NCBI GenBank assembly: GCA_003931895.1
Contig: RRZV01000049.1
Coordinates: 48,588-112,587 of the forward strand
Length of the DNA: 64,000 bases
Source of the DNA: Mesohalobacter salilacus
Lineage (GTDB): Bacteria > Bacteroidota > Bacteroidia > Flavobacteriales > Flavobacteriaceae
Direction: 5' to 3'
Position numbers and translations under genes: made by a program. Below, in pieces: positions 31,579-40,540 of the stretch. Each line of letters begins with the position of its first letter. Positions within the stretch are counted from its first letter, which is position 1. A model generated the notes under the pieces. The model was given only the letters and a program-made list of their open reading frames with translations. It made no database searches and was not told where the DNA came from.

Positions 31579-31914
31579 ATGGAAGAAACCAACCAAACTC
31601 AGCAACCTAAGCCAAAGAACCATATGGTCATGGCAATTATCTCTACCGTTTTACCTCTTGTTACTTGCACGTTTTACGGTATAGTTCCAGGCATTGTCAG
31701 TATTGTATTTGCTTCTCAAGTTAATTCAAAATACAAAAACAATAATTTTGAAGCTGCCCAAAAAAATTCAAAATATGCAAAAATAGCTTGGATTATAGCT
31801 ATAGTAATTACAATTGCGGTGTTGGCATATTACGCTTACATGTTTACAGTTCATGGTGAAGAATTTATGAAAGAATTTACTAAAGCAATGGAACAACAAA
31901 AATCCCTACAATAA
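31579..31914 (+). CDS. CD225/dispanin-type membrane protein
   Basis: This 111-residue protein has a proline/glutamine-rich start, then two spans: VMAIISTVLPLVTCTFYGIVPGIVSIVFAS (about 18-47) and IAWIIAIVITIAVLAYYAYM (about 70-90), separated by KYKNNNFEAAQKNSKYAK. The first-span/loop pattern matches the CD225 (dispanin) domain. Bacterial members have no established function. Confidence 0.75.
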   Translation: MEETNQTQQPKPKNHMVMAIISTVLPLVTCTFYGIVPGIVSIVFASQVNSKYKNNNFEAAQKNSKYAKIAWIIAIVITIAVLAYYAYMFTVHGEEFMKEFTKAMEQQKSLQ

Positions 31915-31933
31915 AGCTAAGTTTTTTCTACTA

Positions 31934-32347
31934 ATGACAATATCCAAACCCATTAAAATATTACTGATTACGGTCAGTGTTTTAGTGGGTTTGTTGTTGT
32001 TATGGATGTATTATAGTATTAATCCTAGCGGACAATCTTTTATTCCTAAATGTCCTTTTCATTCTATCACAGGTTATCATTGTCCAGGCTGTGGAAGCCA
32101 ACGGGCGTTACACGATTTTCTTCACGGTAGAATTATCGAAGGCTTTCAACATAATGTTTTAATTGGCTTGGGTTTGTTGGTGATGTTTTATAAAATCTTT
32201 TTATGGATTCGCTCTTATTCTTATCCTCAAAAAACCAATAACTTACTTTATCATCCCAAAACTGCTTGGGTTATACTTGTTTTGGTTTTGGGGTTTTGGA
32301 TTTTGAGAAATATTCCGTTTTCACCCTTTAATATTTTAGCACCTTAA
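31934..32347 (+). CDS. DUF2752 membrane protein
   Basis: This 137-residue protein has three spans (about 8-27, 78-95, 112-130) and a conserved extracytoplasmic loop CPFHSITGYHCPGCGSQRALH, the DUF2752 signature with CPGCG. The cysteines suggest a metal or redox site. It follows the CD225 gene by 19 bases; both are small membrane proteins, often adjacent in flavobacteria. Confidence 0.85.
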   Translation: MTISKPIKILLITVSVLVGLLLLWMYYSINPSGQSFIPKCPFHSITGYHCPGCGSQRALHDFLHGRIIEGFQHNVLIGLGLLVMFYKIFLWIRSYSYPQKTNNLLYHPKTAWVILVLVLGFWILRNIPFSPFNILAP

Positions 32348-32394
32348 GGATTTATAACTTTAAGATTTCTTAGATTTGGGCTAAAATTAAAATT

Positions 32395-33873
32395 ATGCTA
32401 CAAAACATCGAGCCCAAAGTGGTTTGGAAACATTTTAGCCAACTCAATGCGGTGCCAAGACCGTCTAAAAAAGAAGAACGCATTATTCAATTTATGATGG
32501 ATTTTGGTCAAAATTTAGGCTTAGAAACTCTTAAAGACAAAGCCGGTAACGTTATCATCAAAAAACCAGCAACAAAAGGTTATGAGAATAAAAAGACCCT
32601 TGTTCTTCAGTCGCATCTCGATATGGTGCATCAAAAAAATGAAGATACTAATTTTGACTTCAGTTCTCAATGCATAGACATGTATGTCGATGGTGATTGG
32701 GTCAAAGCCAAAGGCACAACCCTTGGTGCTGATAACGGTCTCGGCGTAGCAGCTATAATGGCTATTTTGGCTTCTGATGACATTGAACATCCTACTCTTG
32801 AGGCTCTGTTTACCATTGATGAAGAAACAGGAATGACAGGGGCTAAAAATCTCGACCCTGATATTTTAAATGGCGAAATTTTACTCAATCTCGATACCGA
32901 GGAAGATGACGAAATCGGCATTGGTTGTGCTGGCGGTGTTGATATTACTGCAACACGTTTTTATATTGAAGAATCCATTCCCGAAAACACAACCGCTTTT
33001 CAAGTTGTTGTCAAAGGTTTGCAAGGTGGGCACTCTGGTATGGATATTATCAAAGGATTAGCCAATGCCAATAAAATTTTAACACGTTTATTATTTGATA
33101 CGCATAAAAATTATAATATGCGTTTATCAAGTTTTATTGGCGGTGGTTTTCGTAATGCTATTCCAAGAGAAAGCAAAGCTCAATTTGTGATTTTAAACAA
33201 CGATATTGAAGCATTTAAGGCTTCGTTTGAAACTTTGGTTAAAGCGATTCAGTCTGAATACCAATCACTTGAACCACAAATGTCAATTCAACTTCAAGAT
33301 TGTGATCAACCGAAATCTGTTTTGAGTAGCGATGTGCAAGACTTGATGATCAAATCACTGCAAACCGCTCATAATGGTGTTTATCGTATGAGTCCAGACA
33401 TCGAAGGTTTAGTTGAAACCTCAAATAATGTGGCTAAAGTTCATATTGAAAAAGGAAAAATTGAAATTTCTTGCCTGACGCGTTCTTCGGTAGATTCAGG
33501 AAAATGGGATTTGGCGCATAGCTTAGAAAGTGCATTTGATTTGGCTGGTTGCCGAGTGAGATTTTCTGGCGATTATCCCGGTTGGACACCAAATCCAAAT
33601 TCGGATATTTTAAAAGTCGTTGACAGATTATATCAAAACAATTTTGGTGAAAAAGCAAATATTGCAGCTTGTCACGCGGGATTAGAATGCGGTATTCTCG
33701 GCAGTCATTATCCTGACATGGACATGGTGTCTTTTGGTCCAACTATTAAAGGCGCGCATTCACCAGATGAACGTGCCAGCATTTCATCAACGCAAAAGTT
33801 TTGGACATTTTTAAAAGACATTCTTAAGAATATACCTAAAAAAAATGAACCATTAAGAAATGAAGGTCATTAA
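32395..33873 (+). CDS. pepD: Aminoacyl-histidine dipeptidase (M20 family)
   Basis: This 492-residue enzyme hydrolyses Xaa-His and other dipeptides in the cytoplasm. Metal ligands and catalytic residues are in place: QSHLDMVH, TLGADNGLG, DEETGMTGA, NLDTEEDDEI and near the end CHAGLECG and GPTIKGAHSPDE. The last ten residues (NEPLRNEGH) are encoded by a CATTAAG-type repeat, which also supplies the stop codon, so the natural C-terminus was probably altered by the repeat. Confidence 0.93.
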   Translation: MLQNIEPKVVWKHFSQLNAVPRPSKKEERIIQFMMDFGQNLGLETLKDKAGNVIIKKPATKGYENKKTLVLQSHLDMVHQKNEDTNFDFSSQCIDMYVDGDWVKAKGTTLGADNGLGVAAIMAILASDDIEHPTLEALFTIDEETGMTGAKNLDPDILNGEILLNLDTEEDDEIGIGCAGGVDITATRFYIEESIPENTTAFQVVVKGLQGGHSGMDIIKGLANANKILTRLLFDTHKNYNMRLSSFIGGGFRNAIPRESKAQFVILNNDIEAFKASFETLVKAIQSEYQSLEPQMSIQLQDCDQPKSVLSSDVQDLMIKSLQTAHNGVYRMSPDIEGLVETSNNVAKVHIEKGKIEISCLTRSSVDSGKWDLAHSLESAFDLAGCRVRFSGDYPGWTPNPNSDILKVVDRLYQNNFGEKANIAACHAGLECGILGSHYPDMDMVSFGPTIKGAHSPDERASISSTQKFWTFLKDILKNIPKKNEPLRNEGH

Positions 33874-33916
33874 GGGATTTCGTTAAGTCTTAATTCTTCT
33901 TAATGCCTTAATGGTT
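33847..33916. repeat. CATTAAG-type repeat, copy 3 (inverted), reading into pepD
   Basis: The left part (GAACCATTAAGAAATGAAGGTCATTAA) is the reverse complement of the right end of copy 2, and the right end (CTTAATGCCTTAATGGTT) pairs with it. The repeat starts inside the pepD frame and ends 16 bases before xth. Confidence 0.75.
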
Positions 33917-33932
33917 AAAAAAAAATAAAACA

Positions 33933-34697
33933 ATGACAATTTTATCATACAACGTCAACGGTATTCGCGCTGCTATGCGTAAAGGATTAGCCCATTGGCT
34001 TCAAAATACCAATGCTGATGTGGTTTGCTTTCAAGAAACCAAAGCTCAAGAAGAACAAATCGAAGTCGAAGCCTTTAAAAAATTAGGCTATAAATATTGC
34101 TACTGGTTTTCTGCTCAAAAAAAAGGCTATAGCGGTGTTGGCATTATTTCAAAAGTGAAACCTCAACATGTTGAAATCGGCTGTGGCATTGATTATATGG
34201 ACGATGAAGGGCGAATCTTAAGAGTTGATTTTGACAACTTTTCTCTGATGAGTTTGTATCTGCCTTCAGGTACCAATGACGCCAGACTCAATCTAAAATT
34301 TGATTTTATGGCTGATTTCTACAACTACATCGACAAGATAAAAGAAGAAAAACCCAACTTAGTAATTTGTGGTGATTACAATATTTGTCACGAGCCAATT
34401 GATATTCACGACCCTGTAAGACTTAAAACGGTATCAGGATTTTTGCCTGAAGAACGCGATTGGTTGACTCAATTTTTGAAAAATGGTTTTATAGACTCGT
34501 TTAGATTTAAAAATCCAGAGGTCGAACAATATTCATGGTGGAGTTACAGAGCAAATGCTAGAGCCAACAATAAAGGCTGGCGACTAGATTATCATTTGGT
34601 TTCGGAGCCCTTAAAACAAAATATCAAAAGAGCCGTTATATTACCAGAAGCTAAACACAGCGACCATTGTCCCGTTTTACTAAAATTGGAATTTTAA
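33933..34697 (+). CDS. xth: Exodeoxyribonuclease III (AP endonuclease)
   Basis: This 254-residue protein has the full exonuclease III set: SYNVNGIRAA, CFQETKAQ (metal Glu), GDYNICHEPIDI (Asp/Asn), RLDYHLVS, and the terminal HSDHCPV with the catalytic His-Asp pair. It cleaves DNA at abasic sites in base-excision repair. It is followed after 10 bases by an OmpA lipoprotein gene. Confidence 0.94.
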   Translation: MTILSYNVNGIRAAMRKGLAHWLQNTNADVVCFQETKAQEEQIEVEAFKKLGYKYCYWFSAQKKGYSGVGIISKVKPQHVEIGCGIDYMDDEGRILRVDFDNFSLMSLYLPSGTNDARLNLKFDFMADFYNYIDKIKEEKPNLVICGDYNICHEPIDIHDPVRLKTVSGFLPEERDWLTQFLKNGFIDSFRFKNPEVEQYSWWSYRANARANNKGWRLDYHLVSEPLKQNIKRAVILPEAKHSDHCPVLLKLEF

Positions 34698-34707
34698 TAC
34701 AAAAATC

Positions 34708-35664
34708 ATGAAAACTAAATATTTGCTCTTTTTAATGACTGCTGCATTACTTGGTGCATGCGTACCTAAAAAAGATTTTGTCAACCTTCAAACCCGTTAT
34801 GACAATTTGCAGTCTCAAAACGACTTATTAACAGAAAAATTAAAAGCTTGCCAGAAAAGCAAAAGCGAATTGACTTCAGATTTTCAAAAAAGTCAGAATA
34901 GACTTGAAGCCTTGCAAAAAGATTATGATGCCCTTTCAGAAGATTATAGTGAGCAAACTTCAAAATTTAAAAATCTTGAAACCTCTTACGAAGCTTTAGA
35001 ACAAAACAGCAGTGAATTACTCCAAGCCAACGCTAAGAGGAACCGAGAATTACTCAAGCAACTTGAAGACAAAGAAAAAGCCCTTGCCAAAGAGCAAAAA
35101 CGACTTGAACAACTTCAAAAAGATTTAGACAAACGCTCCTATAGAATAGAACAATTAGAGAACTTAATCGCTTCAAAAGATGCTAAACTCAACAATTTAA
35201 AAAACAAATTGAGCGAGGCTCTCGTCGATTTTGAAGGTCGGGGCTTAAGTGTTGAGCAACGCGATGGCAAAGTTTATGTTTCTATGGAGAATAAGCTTCT
35301 TTTTGCTTCTGGGAGTTGGAATGTTGGAACAGAAGGTCAAAAGGCTATTAAGGAATTGGCTAATGTATTGGCGCAAAACCCTGATATCTCTGTTTTGATA
35401 GAAGGCCATACCGATAATGTGCCTTATGGTGGCAACGGCCCGCTTAAAGACAATTGGGATTTATCGACAAAACGCGCTACTGAAGTGTTAAAGCTTTTGC
35501 TTAAAAACAATGGTATCAACCCCCAAAATTTAACCGCTGCTGGTCGTGGCAAATATGCGCCAGTTGCAAGCAACGAGACTAAAGAGGGAAAAGCCAAAAA
35601 CCGAAGAATAGAAGTCGTTTTAGAACCTCAACTCGACCAAATCAATAAGCTTTTGGAAGAGTAA
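34708..35664 (+). CDS. OmpA-family lipoprotein with coiled coil
   Basis: This 318-residue protein has a lipoprotein signal (LLFLMTAALLGACVPK, Cys18), a long coiled coil (about 25-170, rich in L/E/K/Q heptads) and a C-terminal OmpA domain (about 190-310) with LIEGHTDNVPYGG, DNWDLSTKRA and NRRIEVVL that binds peptidoglycan. It tethers the outer membrane to the wall. A palindrome follows its stop. Confidence 0.92.
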   Translation: MKTKYLLFLMTAALLGACVPKKDFVNLQTRYDNLQSQNDLLTEKLKACQKSKSELTSDFQKSQNRLEALQKDYDALSEDYSEQTSKFKNLETSYEALEQNSSELLQANAKRNRELLKQLEDKEKALAKEQKRLEQLQKDLDKRSYRIEQLENLIASKDAKLNNLKNKLSEALVDFEGRGLSVEQRDGKVYVSMENKLLFASGSWNVGTEGQKAIKELANVLAQNPDISVLIEGHTDNVPYGGNGPLKDNWDLSTKRATEVLKLLLKNNGINPQNLTAAGRGKYAPVASNETKEGKAKNRRIEVVLEPQLDQINKLLEE

Positions 35665-35695
35665 AAACCTCTTTTTGCTGCCGGCAGCTAGGTTT
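35665..35695. repeat. Palindrome between convergent ompA-like and tonB-receptor genes
   Basis: The 12-base perfect palindrome GCTGCCGGCAGC (35677-35688) is nested in outer arms AAACCT (35665-35670) and AGGTTT (35690-35695). It sits between convergent genes and could end transcripts from either side, although T-runs are modest. Its GC-rich core resembles the alaS palindrome core (CTGCCGGCAG / GCCGGCAGG). Confidence 0.55.
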
Positions 35696-35706
35696 GCGAG
35701 AAAATT

Positions 35707-38223
35707 TTAAAACCGAAGTCTAAACATAACATTTGGCGTAAACCCCAAACCGTTTTGTCTAAAAACATGGATGTTTTGATTTTCACCAATAGAGTAGAAT
35801 TGGTTATAAGCATTGGAATTATCTAAAATATTTAAAAAGGAAAGTCCAGCTAAGGCTTTTACATTTTTAAATAATTTAAAACTGTAAGTTGTAGAAAAAT
35901 CAAATCTGAAATAATCTTTCAAACGCTCAGCATTAGGATCTTCAAATTGAATTTGTTGAGGTAATTCGCTTTGATTTTCAGAAGGTAGAGTAGTAGTTAC
36001 GCCCGAATGCCAATTAAAACCAGTAGACAATTTTAAGCCATTTTTTTCGTAACTTAAACCCGTTGAAATAACATGCTTTATATCCAAATTATTAGGAAAA
36101 GAAGATGGGGATAAAGCTTCAAAATCATAATCATTTTCAGACCAAGAGTAACTGACCCAACCTGAAAACGGATCAAAGTTTTTGTTCACTAAAACATCAA
36201 AACCTTTAACTTCATAACTACCATGCGTTTCGGTAAATTCAAATTGATTTTGAAAGCCTTGCCCTTGAGTTGTGATACCATCCACTTCTTTATAATAAAA
36301 ATCTAGATTAATAAACCAACTGGGTTTTATAAAATTGAAACCCGCCGAAATTTGCTGACTTTCAATAATAGGTCTGCTATCAGGGTCAGATAGTACCCAA
36401 CGCCTGTTTTCAACCCCGAGAAAATCTGTTTGTAAATCAATACTTTGTGAAGTGACTTGACTTTTTTGTTCGCCTAAAATTTCTAAAAATAAATCATTTA
36501 AAAATTCATAACTTAAATTAAACCTCGGTTCAATAAGAAGTTCATCAAATTTTGTAAAGTGATTTAATCTTCCGCCTAAACTGAGGTTCAGCAAACTATT
36601 ATCTGAACGATAATGGAGTTGAGAGTACAAACTATTGGTCAAAATTGAATTTTCAGTTTCTGAAAAGAATCCAGGATTATTGATTTCTTGAGAGTTTAAA
36701 ATGCCAGTTTCATTCAATTGATAGCCGTTTTCAATTTCAAAATTTGAGGTTAATTGCGTCTTAACATTAATTTTAAATCCTGTTTCTCTAACCTCATTAA
36801 TTTGTTCTAGTCTTTGTTGATTAAGCAAATCGGTGTTATCTGCGTTGAGGTTATATATTGAGGTGTAAAATTGAAATTGAGAGGTTGTTGTTTTAGACCA
36901 GTTTCTTTCATAAAAAATACCACTTGCAAAATTAGTTTGTTCTAAATTACTTCTTCGGATATTGACTTGGGTGTTCTCAGTTTCAAATCGGTTTAAAGAG
37001 AATTCATCTTCAGCATAAAATAAATTAACTTTTAAAAAATCTCTATCGGTGAGTTGGTGTTTGTAATTGAGTGTTGCATCAAAAAAGTTAAAATCATCAT
37101 CTTGTTGAATGTTTGGTGATTCAAAATTAGTGACCTGTGTATTTTGAAAAATCTTATCAAAATATTGATCGTAAGTTGGACTTTCCCAAAGTGAGTTAAT
37201 AGATTGTCTTGACGACACTTGAACGGAAGATGATTTGCTTAATGGCAATTCCACAATGGCATCAACGTTAATAAGGTTTGAGCCAACTTCAGCCTTTAAA
37301 CTATCGGCAATGACATTGCTTGTTTTCATATTTATCAGACTGGAAACCCCATCGCCAAATTGGGCTGATGTGCCATTTTTTATCAAACTTACTTTTTCAG
37401 TCATATAAGGATTAAAGGCTGAAATCATTCCGAAGAAATGTGAGGTGTTGTACATTTTAATGCCATCCCAAAGAAATAAATTTTGATCGTGTGTGCCACC
37501 TCTTACGTTTAAATAAGAAACACTTTCCCTCCGACTGATAATGCCAGGTAAAGCTTGCAAACTTTGCAATACATCTGGCTCAACCAAGCCTGGTAGTAAA
37601 CCAAATTCTTTATAATTAATTTCTAAGCCACCTGAGGCTATTTTTTGAACACCTCGAGTTAATAAATTGGTCAGTACAACTTCATCTAATGCTTGATAAA
37701 ACGGACTGATATAAAGTTTATAACAATCTTGTTTTTTTGAGGTATCAAGCGTAAATTCTTGAGAAATAAAATCTTTAGAAAAAATTTTGAAACTAATAAT
37801 TTTTGAACTCACGGGAATTTCAAACTGACCTTTAGCATTTGATTTAAATAAGTAAGAGTTGTATTTTAATATTGAATTAGGTAAAACTTCATTTGTCATT
37901 TCATTGAAAACGGACACGCAAACCACGTTTTTGTTGGGCTTTGGAACTACCAATATGCTGTTATCATTTTGTAACAAATATTCAAACGGCGTTTGTTTTT
38001 CTAAGTAAAGTAGATGTGCTTTTAGCGTTTTTGTTTCGTTTGAAAACTTTATCCTTATGTTTTTAATTTTATCATCAGCATATGAAAACACGACAGGATG
38101 TTGGTTTTCTATATATCTAAAATAGGAAACTAAATCAATATACTTTGTATTAGATTGAGCACAAAGGTTTTTGCTCATTCCAACAATAATAAGAATAAAA
38201 AAAAAGGCTTTTAAAAATCTCAC
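35707..38223 (-). CDS. TonB-dependent outer-membrane receptor with STN signalling domain
   Basis: This 838-residue protein starts at GTG, overlapping the FecR stop by 4 bases; this start gives a signal peptide (FFFILIIVGMSKNLCAQ). It has an STN/secretin-like domain (about 25-92), a carboxypeptidase-regulatory-like domain (about 97-180), a plug (about 200-310, with SVSYLNVRGG and LWDGIKMYN) and a 22-strand-type barrel ending in aromatic MFRLRF. The N-terminal domain marks a FecA-type transducer that reports ligand binding to the FecR protein upstream. The ligand is unknown. Confidence 0.9.
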   Translation of the reverse strand: MRFLKAFFFILIIVGMSKNLCAQSNTKYIDLVSYFRYIENQHPVVFSYADDKIKNIRIKFSNETKTLKAHLLYLEKQTPFEYLLQNDNSILVVPKPNKNVVCVSVFNEMTNEVLPNSILKYNSYLFKSNAKGQFEIPVSSKIISFKIFSKDFISQEFTLDTSKKQDCYKLYISPFYQALDEVVLTNLLTRGVQKIASGGLEINYKEFGLLPGLVEPDVLQSLQALPGIISRRESVSYLNVRGGTHDQNLFLWDGIKMYNTSHFFGMISAFNPYMTEKVSLIKNGTSAQFGDGVSSLINMKTSNVIADSLKAEVGSNLINVDAIVELPLSKSSSVQVSSRQSINSLWESPTYDQYFDKIFQNTQVTNFESPNIQQDDDFNFFDATLNYKHQLTDRDFLKVNLFYAEDEFSLNRFETENTQVNIRRSNLEQTNFASGIFYERNWSKTTTSQFQFYTSIYNLNADNTDLLNQQRLEQINEVRETGFKINVKTQLTSNFEIENGYQLNETGILNSQEINNPGFFSETENSILTNSLYSQLHYRSDNSLLNLSLGGRLNHFTKFDELLIEPRFNLSYEFLNDLFLEILGEQKSQVTSQSIDLQTDFLGVENRRWVLSDPDSRPIIESQQISAGFNFIKPSWFINLDFYYKEVDGITTQGQGFQNQFEFTETHGSYEVKGFDVLVNKNFDPFSGWVSYSWSENDYDFEALSPSSFPNNLDIKHVISTGLSYEKNGLKLSTGFNWHSGVTTTLPSENQSELPQQIQFEDPNAERLKDYFRFDFSTTYSFKLFKNVKALAGLSFLNILDNSNAYNQFYSIGENQNIHVFRQNGLGFTPNVMFRLRF

Positions 38224-39128
38224 TTATTAGACAAAATGATGGTGTTACCGTCAATAGTATAGGTTAAACCTAATGGCAAAGTAATGGAATTTAGGGCAAT
38301 TTTTAAATCCTTGTGAGAAAAACTTCCAGTGTAAATCCGAGTAACATCAATATTGGAAGTGTCAAAATTAACATCGTAATAGTTTTTGAATTCTTTTAAA
38401 ACAGTATCAAATGGTTGGCTATTGATAAGTGTTTGATTTGATTTCCAATCGGGTATTGCAGATTTGTTTTGTGATATTGAAATATTATTTTGGTTTAAAA
38501 CCAAATTATCACTGGGTTTTAAAATGTAAGAATTGCCATCAACAGTAACTTTTACTGAACCTTCATAGCAGGTTACTTCAAAGGCATAATCACGAGATTT
38601 GACGTTGAAGATTGTGCCTAAAACTTCAACTTTAGCATAAGAAGTATTGACAGTAAATGTTTGACCTTTTTCAACTTCAAACAAAGCTTCGCCGTCGAGT
38701 TGAAGTTCACGGTTTGAATCCCATTCAGATGATTTATAAGTCAAACTGGAATTGGCGTTAAGATTTACTTTTGAATTGTCTGGTAATTCTATTACTTCTG
38801 TTTTCGCAGTTGAAGTTTCAAAAGATTTTAAACTTGGAGTCTTTGTTAATGTTTTAAACAAGGTAAAAGCTATAATGGCAATGGCTGCAATAGCTGCCAC
38901 ATATTTAAAGCCTGAAAGTTTTGAGGAGGTTTTATCAGAATGCGTTGCAAATTCTAATTGTTCAAAAGCCGTTTTTTCGTCGTAATTTGGTGCTTTGAAA
39001 TGTTTAGCTTTTTCTGAAATTTTAGCGTAAGCAGGATACTCGTCTAATTGCTTAAACGCTTCTAACTCTTCGGGAGTCAACTCATTGTTGAGCCACTTTG
39101 TTATTAAATCTTCTTTCTCCTGTTTCAT
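38220..39128 (-). CDS. FecR-family anti-sigma factor
   Basis: This 302-residue protein has a cytoplasmic N-terminal domain with LITKWLNNELTPEE, one span (about 75-93, YVAAIAAIAIIAFTLF), the FecR periplasmic domain (VIELPDNSKVNLNANSSLTY, DGEALFEV) and a C-terminal DUF4974 half (QPFDTVLKEFKNYYDVNF). It should relay the receptor signal to the ECF sigma factor encoded 46 bases upstream. Confidence 0.92.
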   Translation of the reverse strand: MKQEKEDLITKWLNNELTPEELEAFKQLDEYPAYAKISEKAKHFKAPNYDEKTAFEQLEFATHSDKTSSKLSGFKYVAAIAAIAIIAFTLFKTLTKTPSLKSFETSTAKTEVIELPDNSKVNLNANSSLTYKSSEWDSNRELQLDGEALFEVEKGQTFTVNTSYAKVEVLGTIFNVKSRDYAFEVTCYEGSVKVTVDGNSYILKPSDNLVLNQNNISISQNKSAIPDWKSNQTLINSQPFDTVLKEFKNYYDVNFDTSNIDVTRIYTGSFSHKDLKIALNSITLPLGLTYTIDGNTIILSNK

Positions 39129-39173
39129 CGTTTATATGACAATTTAAAGCTATATTTTCCTACCATTTAAGTG

Positions 39174-39698
39174 TTAAATTTCGTGAATGTCTTTTCGCAA
39201 TTGTTCTAATGCTGTGTAAATTCTTTTTTCAACCGCTTTTCTGGAAATCCCCAACATTTTAGCAATTTCTTTATGTTTTTTGCCTTCAACTCTATTGAGT
39301 AAGAAAGTAACTCGCTTTTCTTCAGTTAATTTAGATAAAGCTTTCTGATACTTATCCATATATTCTTTTTCTTCGAGAAGAAATTGAGGGTCTTGGTGGT
39401 CTGAGTCGTTTGCTTTGCTATTTAGCTCGTATTTTAAAACTACTTTTTCATGCTTAATCACATTCAGTGTGGTGTTATTAGCAACCGAAAAGAGATAACT
39501 TTTAGCTTTGTCTGGTGTGATTTTTTTACAATTTTCCCATAATTTCAAAAAGGCTTGTTGCACTTTATCTTTAGGGTTAAACTGTTCCCCAAATTTGTAA
39601 TAAATAAAATCGTGTAAATCTTTAGCGTATTTTTCATGTAGCTTGGAGAATATCGTTTTCTCACAACAATTTTTATGTAAAGATTTATCTTTCGCCAT
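39174..39698 (-). CDS. ECF-type RNA polymerase sigma factor (FecI-like)
   Basis: This 174-residue protein is read from ATG at 39698; a TTG two codons upstream is the first possible start. Region 2 (YAKDLHDFIYYKFG, KAKSYLFSVANNTTLN) and region 4 (LTEEKRVTFLLNRVEGKKHKEIAKMLGISRKAVEKRI) are clear and no other domain is present. With the FecR and STN-TonB genes downstream on the same strand it forms a cell-surface signalling cassette controlling uptake genes, probably the adjacent receptor. Confidence 0.92.
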   Translation of the reverse strand: MAKDKSLHKNCCEKTIFSKLHEKYAKDLHDFIYYKFGEQFNPKDKVQQAFLKLWENCKKITPDKAKSYLFSVANNTTLNVIKHEKVVLKYELNSKANDSDHQDPQFLLEEKEYMDKYQKALSKLTEEKRVTFLLNRVEGKKHKEIAKMLGISRKAVEKRIYTALEQLRKDIHEI

Positions 39699-39740
39699 AT
39701 TCAATAAATTGTAAAAATAGTTAAATTAAGTAGGAATTTT

Positions 39741-39748
39741 TATCTTTG
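39741..39748 (+). promoter_or_regulatory. -7 box upstream of the lipoprotein gene
   Basis: TATCTTTG matches TAnnTTTG and lies 29 bases before the ATG at 39778. No convincing -33 box was seen at the expected spacing. Confidence 0.4.
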
Positions 39749-39777
39749 AATTGTCTTTATTTACGAAGACCATATTT

Positions 39778-40422
39778 ATGAAACGATTACTTTATTTCAT
39801 ATTATCAATTGCACTTGTAGGTTGTTATAACGATGACGCTGCACAAAGGGAGTTGTCTGAAGATTCATCACACAGAACTTCTGAGTTGACCAGACTTATT
39901 AAAGCAATGTCACTTCATAATGCAAGGTTTGATGACGCTATTGATAACACCTCTTGTTTTAGTTTGATATTTCCTTATCAAGTTCAAATCAATTCAGAGT
40001 TGAGAACGATTAACTCTATTCAAGATATTTCAGCTTTAAATAATGAAGATGAAATAGATATTGTTTATCCAGTTAATGCTGTTTTCTATAATTATGAAGA
40101 GCATAAAATTAATTCTACTACAGAATTTAATTTGGTAAAAAATACTTGTGATCAGAATTTTAATATTCAGACTAATCTGTGTTTAGACTTTCAATATCCT
40201 ATTACATTTAAAGAGTTTAATGATTTGACGCGGAGTTTTGAAACTTTTCAACTCAATAGTGATAAAGATGTATTTTTACACTTAGAAAATCTTCACGATA
40301 ATGATGTTTTTGAAATAGACTATCCTATTTTCTTATCAGACTCCAATTCAGGTTCTATTAGAATTGATTCGAATGCTGAATTTATATCAGCCTTTAATCT
40401 TTCGCTTCAAGACTGTCGATAA
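39778..40422 (+). CDS. Putative lipoprotein of unknown function
   Basis: This 214-residue protein is read from ATG at 39778, which gives a proper lipoprotein signal (LLYFILSIALVGCYND; Cys16); an upstream TTG would spoil it. The body is acidic with strands (CFSLIFPYQVQIN, DEIDIVYPVNAVFYN, LCLDFQYPITF) and three further cysteines. No family is recognised. It is divergent from the sigma-factor operon, so it could be a target, but this is only positional. Confidence 0.75.
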   Translation: MKRLLYFILSIALVGCYNDDAAQRELSEDSSHRTSELTRLIKAMSLHNARFDDAIDNTSCFSLIFPYQVQINSELRTINSIQDISALNNEDEIDIVYPVNAVFYNYEEHKINSTTEFNLVKNTCDQNFNIQTNLCLDFQYPITFKEFNDLTRSFETFQLNSDKDVFLHLENLHDNDVFEIDYPIFLSDSNSGSIRIDSNAEFISAFNLSLQDCR

Positions 40423-40540
40423 ATCTTAATTTTTTAACAATTTTGTTTAAAAAAGTTAAATAAATACTAAACAAAAAAATTACGGTAGTAACTTCTAAGT
40501 ATGCATTGTCTAATTGATGTAAACCAAAAAATAATTACTT

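Noticed and set aside
32521..32921. Minus-strand frames inside pepD
   Set aside because: Shadows of a strongly conserved enzyme gene with no features of their own.
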